Positions 17,427 to 26,735 are shown, numbered from the stretch's first letter. The stretch is 63,713 nt of DNA from Chitinilyticum litopenaei DSM 21440 (GCF_000428145.1 NZ_ATZJ01000022.1:1-63713); one strand, 5' to 3'. Notes: a model not told the origin generated them from the letters alone. Numbers and translations: made by a program.

Positions 17427-18281
17427 TCATGCCGGCGGATTGAGGCGATGCGCACGCCGGTAGGCTGCGGGGCTTTGCTGCTTTTGTGCGCCGAAGCTGC
17501 GGTAGAACTGGCTGAGTGAGGGAAAGCCGCTGGCGCTGGCGATCCAGGGAATCGAGTGTTCGCTGGTCAGCAGCAGATTGCAGGCATGGCCGATGCGCAA
17601 TTCGGCCAGCAAGGCGCTGAAGGTGGTGTGCATCTGCCGGGCAAAGAGGCGCTTGAGTGTGGCCGGGCTGGCGGCAGCGACCCGGGCCAGATCGGCCAAG
17701 GTGATCGCGCGGGTGTAATGCTGCTGCAAGTAATCCAGTGCCAGTTGCAGCCGCCGGTCCCCGCCTCCCGCACACGGACTGCCAGACAGATAGCGCGCCT
17801 GTGGGTCGTGCTGCAGGCGCTCGAGTATGCCCAGCAGGCAATGCAGGCGGGCGAGTCCGCGCAAGGCATGCAGATCGGCAAAGGCTGCGGCGAGCTCGGT
17901 CGCCAGCCCGGCGCTGAACACCACGCCGCTGCGTACCTGTTCCAGCCAGCGGCACAGGGTCTGCAGCTCCGGCAGGCCGTGGCTGGCCAGCCCCTGCAGC
18001 CAGTCCAGCGTGAAAAACACGACCTGGACTTCCTGCAGCCCGCCATCTGCACGCGGCTCGGCTTGCCAGGTATGCGGCTGATTGGGGGCGACGAGCACCA
18101 GATCCGGGCTGCCAAAGCGTGCCGCATCGCTGCCCACATAACGCATGCCGCTGGCGTTGCGCGTGTAGGTCAGCTCGAACTCGGGGTGGTAATGCCAAAG
18201 GAAGGGGCAGAGCGTATCGGCGTAGTACTGGTATTGCCAGCCCTGGCCTTGCGTGCTTCCCACCCATTCCCTGACCAGCAT
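17427..18281 (-). CDS. AraC-family transcriptional regulator
   Basis: 284 residues. The N-terminal part is a cupin-like sensor (FLWHYHPEFELTYTRNASGM, then LVLVAPNQPHTWQ). The C-terminal 100 residues hold two helix-turn-helix motifs (ITLADLARVAAASPATLKRL and IPWIASASGFPSLSQFYRSF). The start MLVREWVG at 18281 has AAGAAGGA upstream; the frame stays open far beyond it but would overlap the divergent HAD gene. It probably senses a small ligand such as a sugar and controls the divergent HAD-SemiSWEET pair; this is inferred from arrangement. Confidence 0.9.
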   Translation of the reverse strand: MLVREWVGSTQGQGWQYQYYADTLCPFLWHYHPEFELTYTRNASGMRYVGSDAARFGSPDLVLVAPNQPHTWQAEPRADGGLQEVQVVFFTLDWLQGLASHGLPELQTLCRWLEQVRSGVVFSAGLATELAAAFADLHALRGLARLHCLLGILERLQHDPQARYLSGSPCAGGGDRRLQLALDYLQQHYTRAITLADLARVAAASPATLKRLFARQMHTTFSALLAELRIGHACNLLLTSEHSIPWIASASGFPSLSQFYRSFGAQKQQSPAAYRRAHRLNPPA

Positions 18282-18421
18282 TGGTGCATCCTTCTTGCAG
18301 CGAGTGAGCCGATTGTAGAAGAAATGCAGCCGCGCTGCGAAACCGGCCAGCTCCTTGCCGCCGATAATGTCATCGGACACTGCCATTGCGCAGCCATGCA
18401 CACCGATTGAAAGGATGAAGA

Positions 18422-19075
18422 ATGAGCTCACTGACTGCCCCCGCCTTCCTGTTCGACATGGATGGCACCCTGCTGGATTCCACGGCCAACATCGAGCTGA
18501 TCTGGGGCGCCTGGTGTGCCCGCCACGGCATCCCGCTGGCGCAGGTGCTGGCCATTTGTCATGGCGTGCCGTCCAGCGCCACCATTGCGCAGGTCGCGCC
18601 CCACCTTGATCTCGAAGCCGAGTCGGCCTGGCTGGACGAGCTGGAGGTGGCAAACTGCGAGGGTGTCGTCGCCATCGCCGGCGCTGCCGAACTGCTGGCC
18701 AGCCTGCCTCCCGAGCGCTGGGCCCTGGTGACCTCGGCCACACGACCCGTGCTGGAAAAACGCCTGCGGCATTGCGGCCTGCCGCTGCCGGCGCACATTG
18801 TGTCCGTCGAGGATGTGCAACGCGGCAAGCCCGATCCCGAACCCTATCTGCGCGCCGCTGCACTGCTGGGTGTCGATCCAGCGGCCTGCCTGGTTTTCGA
18901 GGATGCGCCAGCCGGTCTGCAAAGCGCTGCCGGGGCTGGTGCGCGTCTGGTGCAGATCGGCGGCGCAGCCCCCCTGCACCCGGCCGTGCTGCTGCGCCTG
19001 CCCGACTGGCGGGATGTGCGGGTCAGCCAGGGAGCGGAGGGTTTGACCCTTGTTGTCACCGGAGCAGAGGCATGA
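18422..19075 (+). CDS. HAD-superfamily sugar-phosphate phosphatase-like protein
   Basis: 217 residues with all four HAD motifs: FDMDGTLLDS (nucleophile Asp, residue about 12), VTSAT, RGKPDPEPY (Lys) and VFEDAPAG (metal-binding acids). The cap is the small helical type found in the phosphoglycolate/glycerol-phosphate/2-deoxyglucose-6-phosphate phosphatase group (GPP/DOG/YniC). Strong ribosome site AAGGATGAAG. The stop overlaps the start of the SemiSWEET gene (ATGA), so the phosphatase and a sugar transporter are made together. The substrate is unknown; a hexose or pentose phosphate is most likely. Confidence 0.88.
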   Translation: MSSLTAPAFLFDMDGTLLDSTANIELIWGAWCARHGIPLAQVLAICHGVPSSATIAQVAPHLDLEAESAWLDELEVANCEGVVAIAGAAELLASLPPERWALVTSATRPVLEKRLRHCGLPLPAHIVSVEDVQRGKPDPEPYLRAAALLGVDPAACLVFEDAPAGLQSAAGAGARLVQIGGAAPLHPAVLLRLPDWRDVRVSQGAEGLTLVVTGAEA

Positions 19076-19359
19076 TGGAAAGTGAAGCACTGCTTGGCCT
19101 GGCGGCCGCCAGCTGCACCACCATCGCCTTTGTGCCGCAGGTGTGGCAGGTGTGGCGCAGCCGCTCGGCGCAGGACATCTCGCTGGGCATGTACCTGATT
19201 TTTGTCACCGGTGTGGCGCTCTGGCTGGTTTACGGCATGCTTGGGCGCGATCTGCCGCTGATCCTTGCCAATAGCGTGACCTTGCTGCTGGCCGGTGCTG
19301 TTTTGGTGATGAAGCTGGTGTTCGAGCGCCGCGCGGGGAAATCCGCCGCCCGACGCTGA
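19072..19359 (+). CDS. SemiSWEET sugar transporter (PQ-loop)
   Basis: About 95 residues with three membrane helices. The PQ motif is in FVPQVWQVWRSRSAQDISLG, the helix 2 region is MYLIFVTGVALWLVYGM, and helix 3 is LILANSVTLLLAGAVLVMKL. This is the half-size bacterial form that works as a dimer and moves sugars down a gradient across the inner membrane. The start may be 19072 or 19075 (ATGATG). Coupled to the HAD phosphatase by ATGA overlap. The direction of transport cannot be told from sequence. Confidence 0.88.
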   Translation: MMESEALLGLAAASCTTIAFVPQVWQVWRSRSAQDISLGMYLIFVTGVALWLVYGMLGRDLPLILANSVTLLLAGAVLVMKLVFERRAGKSAARR

Positions 19360-19484
19360 CTCCGCCAGTTTGGGCTGGGTGCAGCCATTGCATCGGCCCC
19401 ATTTGCCGCCAACTCCGGTAGAATTCCGCGCCTGTCTTTTTGTCATCAGGCCACGCGCGGCGCGGCCAGCTCAAGGTATACCCC

Positions 19485-22079
19485 ATGGCCCGTAAGCCTG
19501 CAGCCCAAGCAGATAATGCCGTTACGCAGCATACCCCCCCACAGCATACTCCGATGATGCAGCAGTACCTCGCGCTGAAAGCCGAGCATCCGGACAAGCT
19601 GCTGTTCTACCGCATGGGCGACTTTTACGAGCTCTTCCACGAAGACGCGGTAAAAGCCGCGCGATTACTCGACATCACGCTGACCACGCGCGGGCAGAGC
19701 GCCGGCGTGCCGATCCGCATGGCCGGCGTGCCCTATCACGCTGCCGAACAGTATCTGGCGCGGCTGGTGCGTCTTGGCGAGTCGGTGGCGATCTGCGAGC
19801 AGGTGGGCGACCCGGCGACGAGCAAGGGCCCGGTCGAGCGCAAGGTGGTGAAAGTGGTCACGCCCGGCACGCTGACCGACCAGGCGCTGCTGGACGACAA
19901 ACAGGAAAACCGCCTGCTGGCGCTGTGCATCCATCGCGGCCGGCTGGGGCTGGCCTGGCTCTCGCTGGCGTCTGGCGATTGCGCGCTGATGGATTGCGAG
20001 GTCGACAAGCTGATCTCCGAGATCGAGCGGCTGCGTCCGGCGGAAATCCTGCTGCCGGAAGAATCCGCGCCGCCGGTGCTGGCAAGTCTCAATATTCCAG
20101 TCCACCAGCTGCCGCCTTGGCAGTTCGATGTGGATACCGCCACCCGCAAGCTCAATCAATTGTTCGGCACGCACGATCTAGCCGGTTTCGGTGTGCAGGA
20201 TGGCATGCTGGCAGTCGGTGCGGCCGGCGCGCTGATCGACTACGTGAAGCTCACGCAGGGCGGTAATCTGCCGGCGCTGGCCTGCTTGCGCGTGGAGAAC
20301 AGCAGCCAGTACATCGAACTCGACGCCGCGACGCGGCGCAATCTGGAGATTTCCGAAACCATTCGCGGCGAGCGTGCGCCAACGCTGTTTTCCGTGCTGG
20401 ACCACACCGCGACCAGCATGGGCGCGCGCCTTCTGCAGCACTGGCTGCATCACCCCTTGCGCGATCACCGGCAGATTCTCGAGCGCCAGCAGGGCATCAG
20501 CCAGCTGCTTGATGCGGCTTGCGAAGACGCGCTGCAGACCTGCTTGCGCGAAATTGCCGACATCGAGCGCATCGCCGGGCGCATTGCGCTGAAAAGCGCA
20601 CGTCCGCGTGATCTGTCCAGCCTGCGCGACAGTCTGGCGCAGCTGCCGCAGCTGGTCGCTAGCCTGCCGCAGGGCGGGCTGTTTGCCGCGCTGGCATCGG
20701 CATTGACGGTGGATGACGCGCTCACGGCACTGCTGCAGGCGGCCATCCTGCCCGAGCCCTCGGTCGTGCTGCGCGAAGGCGGGGTGATTGCCGCCGGTTA
20801 CAGCACGGAGCTGGATGAATTGCGCGCGCTGCAGTCTGATTGCGGCGCGTTTCTGGCTGCGCTGGAGGCGCGCGAGCGCGAAGCCACCGGCATTGCCACG
20901 CTGCGCGTCGAGTACAACCGCGTCGCGGGTTTCTTCATCGAAATCAGCAATGCCAATACGGCGCTGGTGCCGGCGCACTATCGCCGCCGGCAGACGATGA
21001 AAAATGCCGAGCGCTACATCACGCCGGAACTGAAGGAATTCGAGGACAAGGCGCTCTCGGCGCAGGAGCGTGCGCTGGCGCTGGAAAAGGCGCTGTTCGA
21101 TGCCTTGCTTGACGAGCTGCAGCCGCACATCCCGGCGCTGCGGCTGGCCGCGCAAGGCGTGGCAACGGTCGACGTGATGGCCTCGCTGGCGCTGCATGCG
21201 CGCGAATGGCGCTATGTGGCGCCGGTTTTCGTCGACGAAGTAGTTCTGGATATTCGCGCCGGCCGCCATCCGGTCGTGGAAGCACAGATTGCCGATTTCA
21301 TTCCCAACAGCGCGCAGTTTGCGTCAACACGCAAACTGCTGCTGATCACCGGCCCGAACATGGGCGGTAAATCGACCTATATGCGCCAGACCGCGCTGAT
21401 CGTGCTGCTGGCGCACATCGGCAGCCTGGTGCCGGCCGATCAGGCGGTGATCGGGCGCGTTGACCGCATCTTCACGCGCATTGGCGCATCGGACGATCTG
21501 GCGGGCGGGCGCTCGACCTTCATGGTGGAAATGAGCGAAACCGCCAACATCCTCAACAACGCCACTGAGCACAGCCTGGTGCTGATGGATGAAGTGGGGC
21601 GCGGCACCTCGACCTTTGACGGGCTGGCGCTGGCCTGGGCGATTGCGCGTGCGCTGATCGAGAAAAACCGCGCCTACACGCTGTTTGCCACGCACTATTT
21701 CGAGCTGACAAGGCTGGCGCAGGATTATGCGCAGGTTGCCAATGTGCATCTCGATGCGGTCGAGCACAAGGACAGGATCGTGTTCCTGCACGCGGTGGAA
21801 GAGGGGCCGGCTTCGCAGAGCTACGGCGTGGCGGTGGCGCAGCTCGCCGGCGTGCCGCGCGAGGTGGTGCGGCAGGCCAAACGCAAGCTGGTCGAGCTGG
21901 AGCAGGCCAGCGTGATGCGCGACGGCCAGTCCGATCTTTTTTCCGCAATTGCGATTTCGGATGTGATGAGCGAACCCGAAATCCACCCGGTGGTCGAACA
22001 ACTGTCGGCCGTCAATCCCGACGAGCTGACGCCGAAAATGGCGCTGGAACTGGTCTACGCCCTGCATCGCGCCCTGTAA
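19485..22079 (+). CDS. mutS: DNA mismatch repair protein MutS
   Basis: Recognises mismatched and small-loop DNA and recruits MutL. 864 residues. The mismatch-reading motif is in YRMGDFYELF (Phe-x-Glu) near residue 45. The ATPase core has Walker A GPNMGGKST, Walker B LVLMDEVGRGTSTFDGLAL and the following THYFELT. Start at 19485 (MARKPAAQ) with AAGG upstream. Near the N-terminus, HTPPQHTP is encoded with a run of seven C (19534-19540), just before the fold begins. It stands alone on the plus strand. Confidence 0.98.
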   Translation: MARKPAAQADNAVTQHTPPQHTPMMQQYLALKAEHPDKLLFYRMGDFYELFHEDAVKAARLLDITLTTRGQSAGVPIRMAGVPYHAAEQYLARLVRLGESVAICEQVGDPATSKGPVERKVVKVVTPGTLTDQALLDDKQENRLLALCIHRGRLGLAWLSLASGDCALMDCEVDKLISEIERLRPAEILLPEESAPPVLASLNIPVHQLPPWQFDVDTATRKLNQLFGTHDLAGFGVQDGMLAVGAAGALIDYVKLTQGGNLPALACLRVENSSQYIELDAATRRNLEISETIRGERAPTLFSVLDHTATSMGARLLQHWLHHPLRDHRQILERQQGISQLLDAACEDALQTCLREIADIERIAGRIALKSARPRDLSSLRDSLAQLPQLVASLPQGGLFAALASALTVDDALTALLQAAILPEPSVVLREGGVIAAGYSTELDELRALQSDCGAFLAALEAREREATGIATLRVEYNRVAGFFIEISNANTALVPAHYRRRQTMKNAERYITPELKEFEDKALSAQERALALEKALFDALLDELQPHIPALRLAAQGVATVDVMASLALHAREWRYVAPVFVDEVVLDIRAGRHPVVEAQIADFIPNSAQFASTRKLLLITGPNMGGKSTYMRQTALIVLLAHIGSLVPADQAVIGRVDRIFTRIGASDDLAGGRSTFMVEMSETANILNNATEHSLVLMDEVGRGTSTFDGLALAWAIARALIEKNRAYTLFATHYFELTRLAQDYAQVANVHLDAVEHKDRIVFLHAVEEGPASQSYGVAVAQLAGVPREVVRQAKRKLVELEQASVMRDGQSDLFSAIAISDVMSEPEIHPVVEQLSAVNPDELTPKMALELVYALHRAL

Positions 22080-22206
22080 TGACAGGCCCATTGCAACGAA
22101 GTGTAAAACCCCTGTTTTTAATCAAATTCCGCGTTATAAATCACCTTTATCAGCCTCACTGCTTTGCTACGATGGTCTGAGCGTAGTGACACAATAAAAC
22201 CAATTC

Positions 22207-22686
22207 ATGAGGACGAAGATCGTGAACACTGTATCGGCACCAGCTAAGCCGTATGTCGATGACCAGGGCAGTACGCTCCTGGAACTGGCCCGTTTCCTGC
22301 AGCAGGGAGGCGCAGAAGCCACCTTGCAGCTTGACGGCATTCGCAGCAAGGCCGCGGCCGAGTTGCAACGCTATGGCGACGATCTGGGCAGCCATCTGGC
22401 CGTGCAGGACGTCCGCATTCCTCCTGCCGTCCAGCTGCGCATGTCCGATGCGGGCGATGCGGTGCTGGTGGTGGGCGATCATCCGCAGAAGTCGGCAATC
22501 GAAGCCTTTTTGCAGCAGGAGTCGCGGCTGGTGAAGTGGTTCAAGGAAATCGAGGTCTTGCACGAAATCCTGCGCCGCATCGAATTGCGCAAGAGCCCGG
22601 CGATGGACCCGGATGAAGTCAGCGACGAGCGCTTCAACATGGGCCTGACCAGCGTGGGCTGCATCGCCTTCTTTACCAGCAAGTAA
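22207..22686 (+). CDS. hypothetical protein
   Basis: Up to 159 residues, not recognised. Two starts are possible: ATG at 22207 without a ribosome site, or GTG at 22222 with AGGA eight bases before it; the second is attractive. Soluble, with helix-rich segments (LLELARFLQQGG, AAAELQRYGDD, FLQQESRLVKWFKEIEVLHEILRRIELR). It ends with a recognisable terminator, so it is a single-gene unit between mutS and the pseudouridine synthase. Nothing indicates the role. Confidence 0.75.
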   Translation: MRTKIVNTVSAPAKPYVDDQGSTLLELARFLQQGGAEATLQLDGIRSKAAAELQRYGDDLGSHLAVQDVRIPPAVQLRMSDAGDAVLVVGDHPQKSAIEAFLQQESRLVKWFKEIEVLHEILRRIELRKSPAMDPDEVSDERFNMGLTSVGCIAFFTSK

Positions 22687-22706
22687 ATGCTTCGCCGCTT
22701 CGCCAG

Positions 22707-22738
22707 CAGGGCCGCCAGCATGGCGGCCCTGTGTTTTT
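22707..22738 (+). terminator. Rho-independent terminator
   Basis: CAGGGCCGCC and GGCGGCCCTG form a perfect 10 bp stem around AGCAT, followed by TGTTTTT. It lies 20 bases past the hypothetical gene's stop. Confidence 0.92.
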
Positions 22739-22794
22739 CACAGAGTGCCAGCTTCTATCGCTATAATTGACCGATTTTTCCCGGAGTTTCCCCC

Positions 22795-23925
22795 ATGAAA
22801 GACCAACGCGCCCGCCGGCCCCAGCCGGCCATCCGCGAACGCAGCGCCAAGGAGCAGCAACAGGCCGCGTTGTCCGGCGGCCGCAAGACGACGCGGGCCG
22901 AGGCCTGGCAGCCGCTGTCCGGCAAGGCAAAAGCGCAGCTGTCCGCCCCCAAGGCGGGTGGTCGCGGCAAGCCGGCGCCGGTCGGCAAGGATGAGGCCGC
23001 CACCGACGGCAGCGCCGTCACCGGACTGTCCGCACGCCAGGGTGTGCGTAGCAAGAAGCGCGGTGATGTGCCGCGCGCCAAGCGCATGCAGCAGCGCAAG
23101 GGCTCGCAAAAGGAAGTCGCCATCCAGAAGCAGCTGCGCGAAAAGCGCCTGCCCAGCAAGCATCTGGGCGAAGAGCGCCTGCAAAAGGCGCTGGCCTTTA
23201 CCGGTCTGGGCTCGCGCCGCGATATGGAAGAAGTCATTGCCGCCGGCCGCGTCAGCATCAATGGCCAGATTGTCGGTCTGGGCGCCAAGGTCAAGCCGGG
23301 CGACGACGTGCGCCTGGACGGCAAGCGCATCCAGCTCAAATGGGAAGACCGCCTGCCGCGCATCGTCATGTACCACAAGCAGGAAGGCGAGCTCGTCAGC
23401 CGCGATGATCCGGAAGGCCGCGTCACCGTATTCGACCGTCTGCACAAGCTCGGCTCGAGCAAATGGATCGCCATTGGCCGGCTGGATTTCAACACCTCGG
23501 GGCTGCTGCTCTTCACCACCTCGGGCGATCTGGCCAACCGCATGATGCACCCGAGCTTCGGCGTCGAGCGCGAGTACGCAGTGCGCGTACTGGGCAAGCT
23601 CGACGATGCGCAGATGAAGGCGCTGGCCGATGGCATCGAGCTTGAGGATGGTCTGGCGTATTTCGACCATATCGTGGAGCGCGGCGGCGAGGGCAAGAAC
23701 ACCTGGTATCACGTCATCCTGCGCGAAGGGCGCAACCGCGAGGTACGTCGCATGTTCGAGCATTTCGAGCTGCAGGTTTCACGCCTTATGCGCGTGCGCT
23801 TTGGCATGTTCGCGCTCCCCGGGCGGCTGAAGCGTGGCCAGTTTTACGAGCTGACCGAGACCGAGGTGCTCAAGGCGCTGAAGTGGGCTGGCCTGGGTTT
23901 CAACGGCACCGAAAAAGACTTCTGA
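22795..23925 (+). CDS. rluB: 23S rRNA pseudouridine synthase RluB-like
   Basis: 376 residues. RsuA/RluB/RluE/RluF family: an S4 RNA-binding domain (RLQKALAFTGLGSRRDMEEVI, residues about 125-185), then the catalytic GRLDFNTSGLLLFT (catalytic Asp, about residue 228) and EGRNREVRRMFEHF. RluB modifies position 2605 of 23S rRNA (E. coli numbering). The first 120 residues are an unstructured, basic, low-complexity extension rich in K, R, A and Q, which is common in betaproteobacterial RluB and probably binds RNA. Confidence 0.9.
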   Translation: MKDQRARRPQPAIRERSAKEQQQAALSGGRKTTRAEAWQPLSGKAKAQLSAPKAGGRGKPAPVGKDEAATDGSAVTGLSARQGVRSKKRGDVPRAKRMQQRKGSQKEVAIQKQLREKRLPSKHLGEERLQKALAFTGLGSRRDMEEVIAAGRVSINGQIVGLGAKVKPGDDVRLDGKRIQLKWEDRLPRIVMYHKQEGELVSRDDPEGRVTVFDRLHKLGSSKWIAIGRLDFNTSGLLLFTTSGDLANRMMHPSFGVEREYAVRVLGKLDDAQMKALADGIELEDGLAYFDHIVERGGEGKNTWYHVILREGRNREVRRMFEHFELQVSRLMRVRFGMFALPGRLKRGQFYELTETEVLKALKWAGLGFNGTEKDF

Positions 23926-23974
23926 TCAGGCTTCTGATCCGCATGTTTCCCATTTCCGCAGACCGATCCCGCCG

Positions 23975-24556
23975 ATGAGCAAAGCGTTTACCCGCGAAAC
24001 CGAGCAAGCCGACGATGACGAGCTGCCAGCCGAGCTGAAAGTGCCGGCGGGCAGCCGCAACTACATGACCCCCGGTGGCTGGCTGCGGCTGAAAAACGAG
24101 CTCTACCGTCTGGTGCACAAGGAGCGCCCGGAGCTCACGCAGCTGATCAACTGGGCCGCCAGCAATGGCGACCGTTCGGAAAACGGCGATTACATCTACG
24201 GCAAGAAACGCCTGCGCGAGATCGACCGGCGCATCCGCTTCCTGCAAAAGCGGCTGGAAAATGCCGAGGTGGTCGATCCCGAGCTGCGCGAAGCCACTGA
24301 CCAGGTGTTTTTCTCGGCGACCGTCAGTTATCTGCGCGAAGACGGCCGCGAGGAGACGGTGGCCATCGTCGGCCTCGACGAAACCGATGTGCGCCGCAAC
24401 TACATCAGCTGGACGTCGCCGGTGGCCCGTGCGCTGACGCGCGCGCGCGAAGGCGATGTGGTCATGCTGCGCACGCCGCAGGGCGTCGAGGAGCTGGAAA
24501 TCCTGAGTGTGCGTTACGTGGCCCTGCAGACCGGCCTGGAACCCGAGCCGCAGTGA
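23975..24556 (+). CDS. greB: transcription elongation factor GreB
   Basis: 193 residues. Stimulates cleavage of backtracked RNA in stalled RNA polymerase. The N-terminal coiled coil with its acidic tip is present (NWAASNGDRSENGDYIYGKK, with the two acids near residue 70) and the C-terminal domain contains VGLDETDVRRNYISW and SPVARALTRAREGD. The YGKK(R)LREID pattern points to GreB rather than GreA. It ends 7 bases before the sensor kinase gene. Confidence 0.94.
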   Translation: MSKAFTRETEQADDDELPAELKVPAGSRNYMTPGGWLRLKNELYRLVHKERPELTQLINWAASNGDRSENGDYIYGKKRLREIDRRIRFLQKRLENAEVVDPELREATDQVFFSATVSYLREDGREETVAIVGLDETDVRRNYISWTSPVARALTRAREGDVVMLRTPQGVEELEILSVRYVALQTGLEPEPQ

Positions 24557-24563
24557 GCGTGCC

Positions 24564-26669
24564 ATGACGCAGGGCGAGCCGAACGTCATCGTGCCCCCGC
24601 CAGCCCGGGAAAGCCTCTTTCGGCGGGTGCTGCGCAATATGGCGTTTCGCATCGCCATCGTCTCGCTGCTGCTGTCGGCTGCCAGCTACTACTACAGCTA
24701 CAGCCGGCTGCAGGACGAAGCGCTGAGCAATCTGGCCAAATACCTGGAAGCACGCAGCCAGCTGGAAAGCGATCTGTTCCTGCAGGCCGAAACCAATGTG
24801 CGCATCGTCCGCGATGAATTCCAGCGCCGCCATGCCTTGCTGGCCGACAGCAATCCCGATCCCGAATTCCGGCGGCTGCTGGCGCAAGACCGCGAGGGCA
24901 CCTGGCGGGTGCGGGTGGAGCTCGACGACTTCGAGCGCAAGGCCACCGTGGCGATCCTGCCCGAAGCCGCGATCACGCCCGAATTCCAGCGCCAGGTTTT
25001 ACTGGGGTATGAGCTGCTAAGCCAATACGGGCCTGGATTCCGCAACCGGTACTATGACACGTTTATCGATCTGAACGGCTCGGACGCTTCGCTGATGTTC
25101 CTGCCGGACCTCAACTACGCCCGCAACGGCTCGGCTGCCGATTTCCGCGAAGAACTCGAGGCCGAGCGGCTGGGCATGCCAGAGCACAATCCGGCCCGGC
25201 GCACGCTGTGGACCGGTATCTATTTCGATCGCCAGGCCCTGCAGTGGATGGTGTCGGTCGTCACGCCAATCGATGACACCGGGCGCTTCATCGGCGCGGT
25301 GGGGCAGGATGTGCTGCTGGATCAGCTGATCGAGCGCACCAATACCGTGAATATTCCGGGTACCTGGAATTTCATCATGACGCGCGATGGCCTCTTGATC
25401 GCCCACCCCGAACACATGGACCAGATCAAGGCCTCCAGCGGGCGCTACCAGCTGGCCCAAAGCCGCGATCCTTTCCTGCAGGGCATTCTGGCCACCGTGC
25501 AGCACGCGCCGGCCGGCGCTCATTTTGTCGAGACGGCCGATGGCAAGTACTGGCTGGGCATGGTGCCAATCCGCGGGGCCAACTGGCAGTTCATCACCGT
25601 CTATCCCAAAATCCTGCTGCAGAAACAGGCCGCGATTTCGGCGAGTCTGGTGCTGCTCCTGGGGCTGTTTGCCCTGCTGGTGGAAGTCGGCCTCCTGGCT
25701 GCCGTGTTGCGACGCGATGTGGTGCGCCCCTTGCGCGCGCTGCAGGACGCCATCCGCGGGCTGGCGCAGGGCCGCCGCGTGCCGGAGACGCTGGCCGGTG
25801 AGCGCAACGATGAACTGGGCGAGGTGACGCGCAATTTCCGCAGCATGGCCAGCGTGCTCGGTCAGCATCGCCAGCATCTGGAAGCCGAAGTAAAGCAGCG
25901 CACGGCCGAACTGGCCGAAGGCAATCTGGCGCTGCAGGAGGCCAATGCCGCCCTGCAGCAGCTCAATGCCGAGAAGAACGAATTGCTGGCGGTGGCCGCC
26001 CATGACCTGAAAAACCCGGTTGGCAGCATGCTGGGCATGGCGCAGATGCTGGAGCGCAAACTGGACGAATGGCCGCGCGACAAGGTGCAGGACCGCCTGC
26101 GCGGCATCGCCACGCTGGGCGCGCGCGTGCTCAACATTCTGGGCAATCTGCTCGATCATCACGCGCTGGAAACCGGCAATGTCCGCCTGCAGCCCGAGCC
26201 GGTGGCGCTGGAGCGCGTGCTGGCCGATTTGCTGGGCAGCTGGCAGGAGCGGCTCGACAGCAAGCGCCAGCAGTGCCAGTGCACGGCGGGCGGCCTCACG
26301 GTGCTGGCCGATCGCCAGGCGCTCTGGCAGATTCTGGAGAACCTGCTGTCCAATGCCGTGAAATATGCACCGCAGGACAGCCTGATCCGCATCGAGGCCA
26401 GCCAGCATGGCGCCGAGGTCGAAATTGCCGTGATCGATCAGGGGCCCGGTGTGGCCGCGCATGAAATGCCGCTGCTGTTTCGCAAGTTCAGCCGCCTCTC
26501 GGCCGTGCCCACCGGCGGCGAGCGGGCAACCGGCCTGGGGCTGGCCATCGTCAAGCGCCTGGCCGAGGCGCAGGGCGGCAGCGTGCGCTGCGAGAGCCAG
26601 CTTGGCCATGGCGCCCGTTTTCTTGTGCGCCTTCCCCTTGCATTAGAGGGGTATGTGGCTGAAGCCTGA
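24564..26669 (+). CDS. orphan membrane sensor histidine kinase with dCache-like domain
   Basis: 701 residues. A membrane helix near residues 30-48 is followed by a periplasmic domain of about 320 residues of dCache type (the WTGIYFDRQALQWMVSVVTP and GTWNFIMTRDGLLIAHP strands are typical). Then come a second membrane helix (VLLLGLFALLVEVGLLAAV), HAMP, a coiled coil, HisKA with AAHDLKNPVGS, and the ATPase boxes ENLLSNAVKYAP, DQGPGV and GLGLAIVKRL. No response regulator is adjacent. The last six residues, GYVAEA, are encoded inside one arm of a GGGTAT-family repeat. Start ATG 24564, 7 bases after greB, so probably co-transcribed. Confidence 0.88.
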   Translation: MTQGEPNVIVPPPARESLFRRVLRNMAFRIAIVSLLLSAASYYYSYSRLQDEALSNLAKYLEARSQLESDLFLQAETNVRIVRDEFQRRHALLADSNPDPEFRRLLAQDREGTWRVRVELDDFERKATVAILPEAAITPEFQRQVLLGYELLSQYGPGFRNRYYDTFIDLNGSDASLMFLPDLNYARNGSAADFREELEAERLGMPEHNPARRTLWTGIYFDRQALQWMVSVVTPIDDTGRFIGAVGQDVLLDQLIERTNTVNIPGTWNFIMTRDGLLIAHPEHMDQIKASSGRYQLAQSRDPFLQGILATVQHAPAGAHFVETADGKYWLGMVPIRGANWQFITVYPKILLQKQAAISASLVLLLGLFALLVEVGLLAAVLRRDVVRPLRALQDAIRGLAQGRRVPETLAGERNDELGEVTRNFRSMASVLGQHRQHLEAEVKQRTAELAEGNLALQEANAALQQLNAEKNELLAVAAHDLKNPVGSMLGMAQMLERKLDEWPRDKVQDRLRGIATLGARVLNILGNLLDHHALETGNVRLQPEPVALERVLADLLGSWQERLDSKRQQCQCTAGGLTVLADRQALWQILENLLSNAVKYAPQDSLIRIEASQHGAEVEIAVIDQGPGVAAHEMPLLFRKFSRLSAVPTGGERATGLGLAIVKRLAEAQGGSVRCESQLGHGARFLVRLPLALEGYVAEA

Positions 26670-26735
26670 TTGGATATTGGGCTATGGGCTTATCCATTGC
26701 TGGGTATGTGCTTGAGCTGAATTCAGGCTGCGGCA
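26641..26735. repeat. GGGTAT-family arms at the 3' end of the kinase gene
   Basis: GGGGTATGTGGCTGAAGCC overlaps the kinase stop codon. A second arm in the same orientation, GGGTATGTGCTTGAG, lies at about 26702. The pair does not form a clean hairpin, so this is a decayed or rearranged member. Confidence 0.45.

Noticed and set aside
17427..18863. Longer AraC frame of 478 residues
   Set aside because: The upstream 194 residues are random-looking and overlap the divergent HAD gene. The AraC fold starts at MLVREWVG with its own ribosome site.
25003..25010. GGGGTAT in the kinase gene as a member of the hairpin family
   Set aside because: Only six to seven bases match and there is no second arm.
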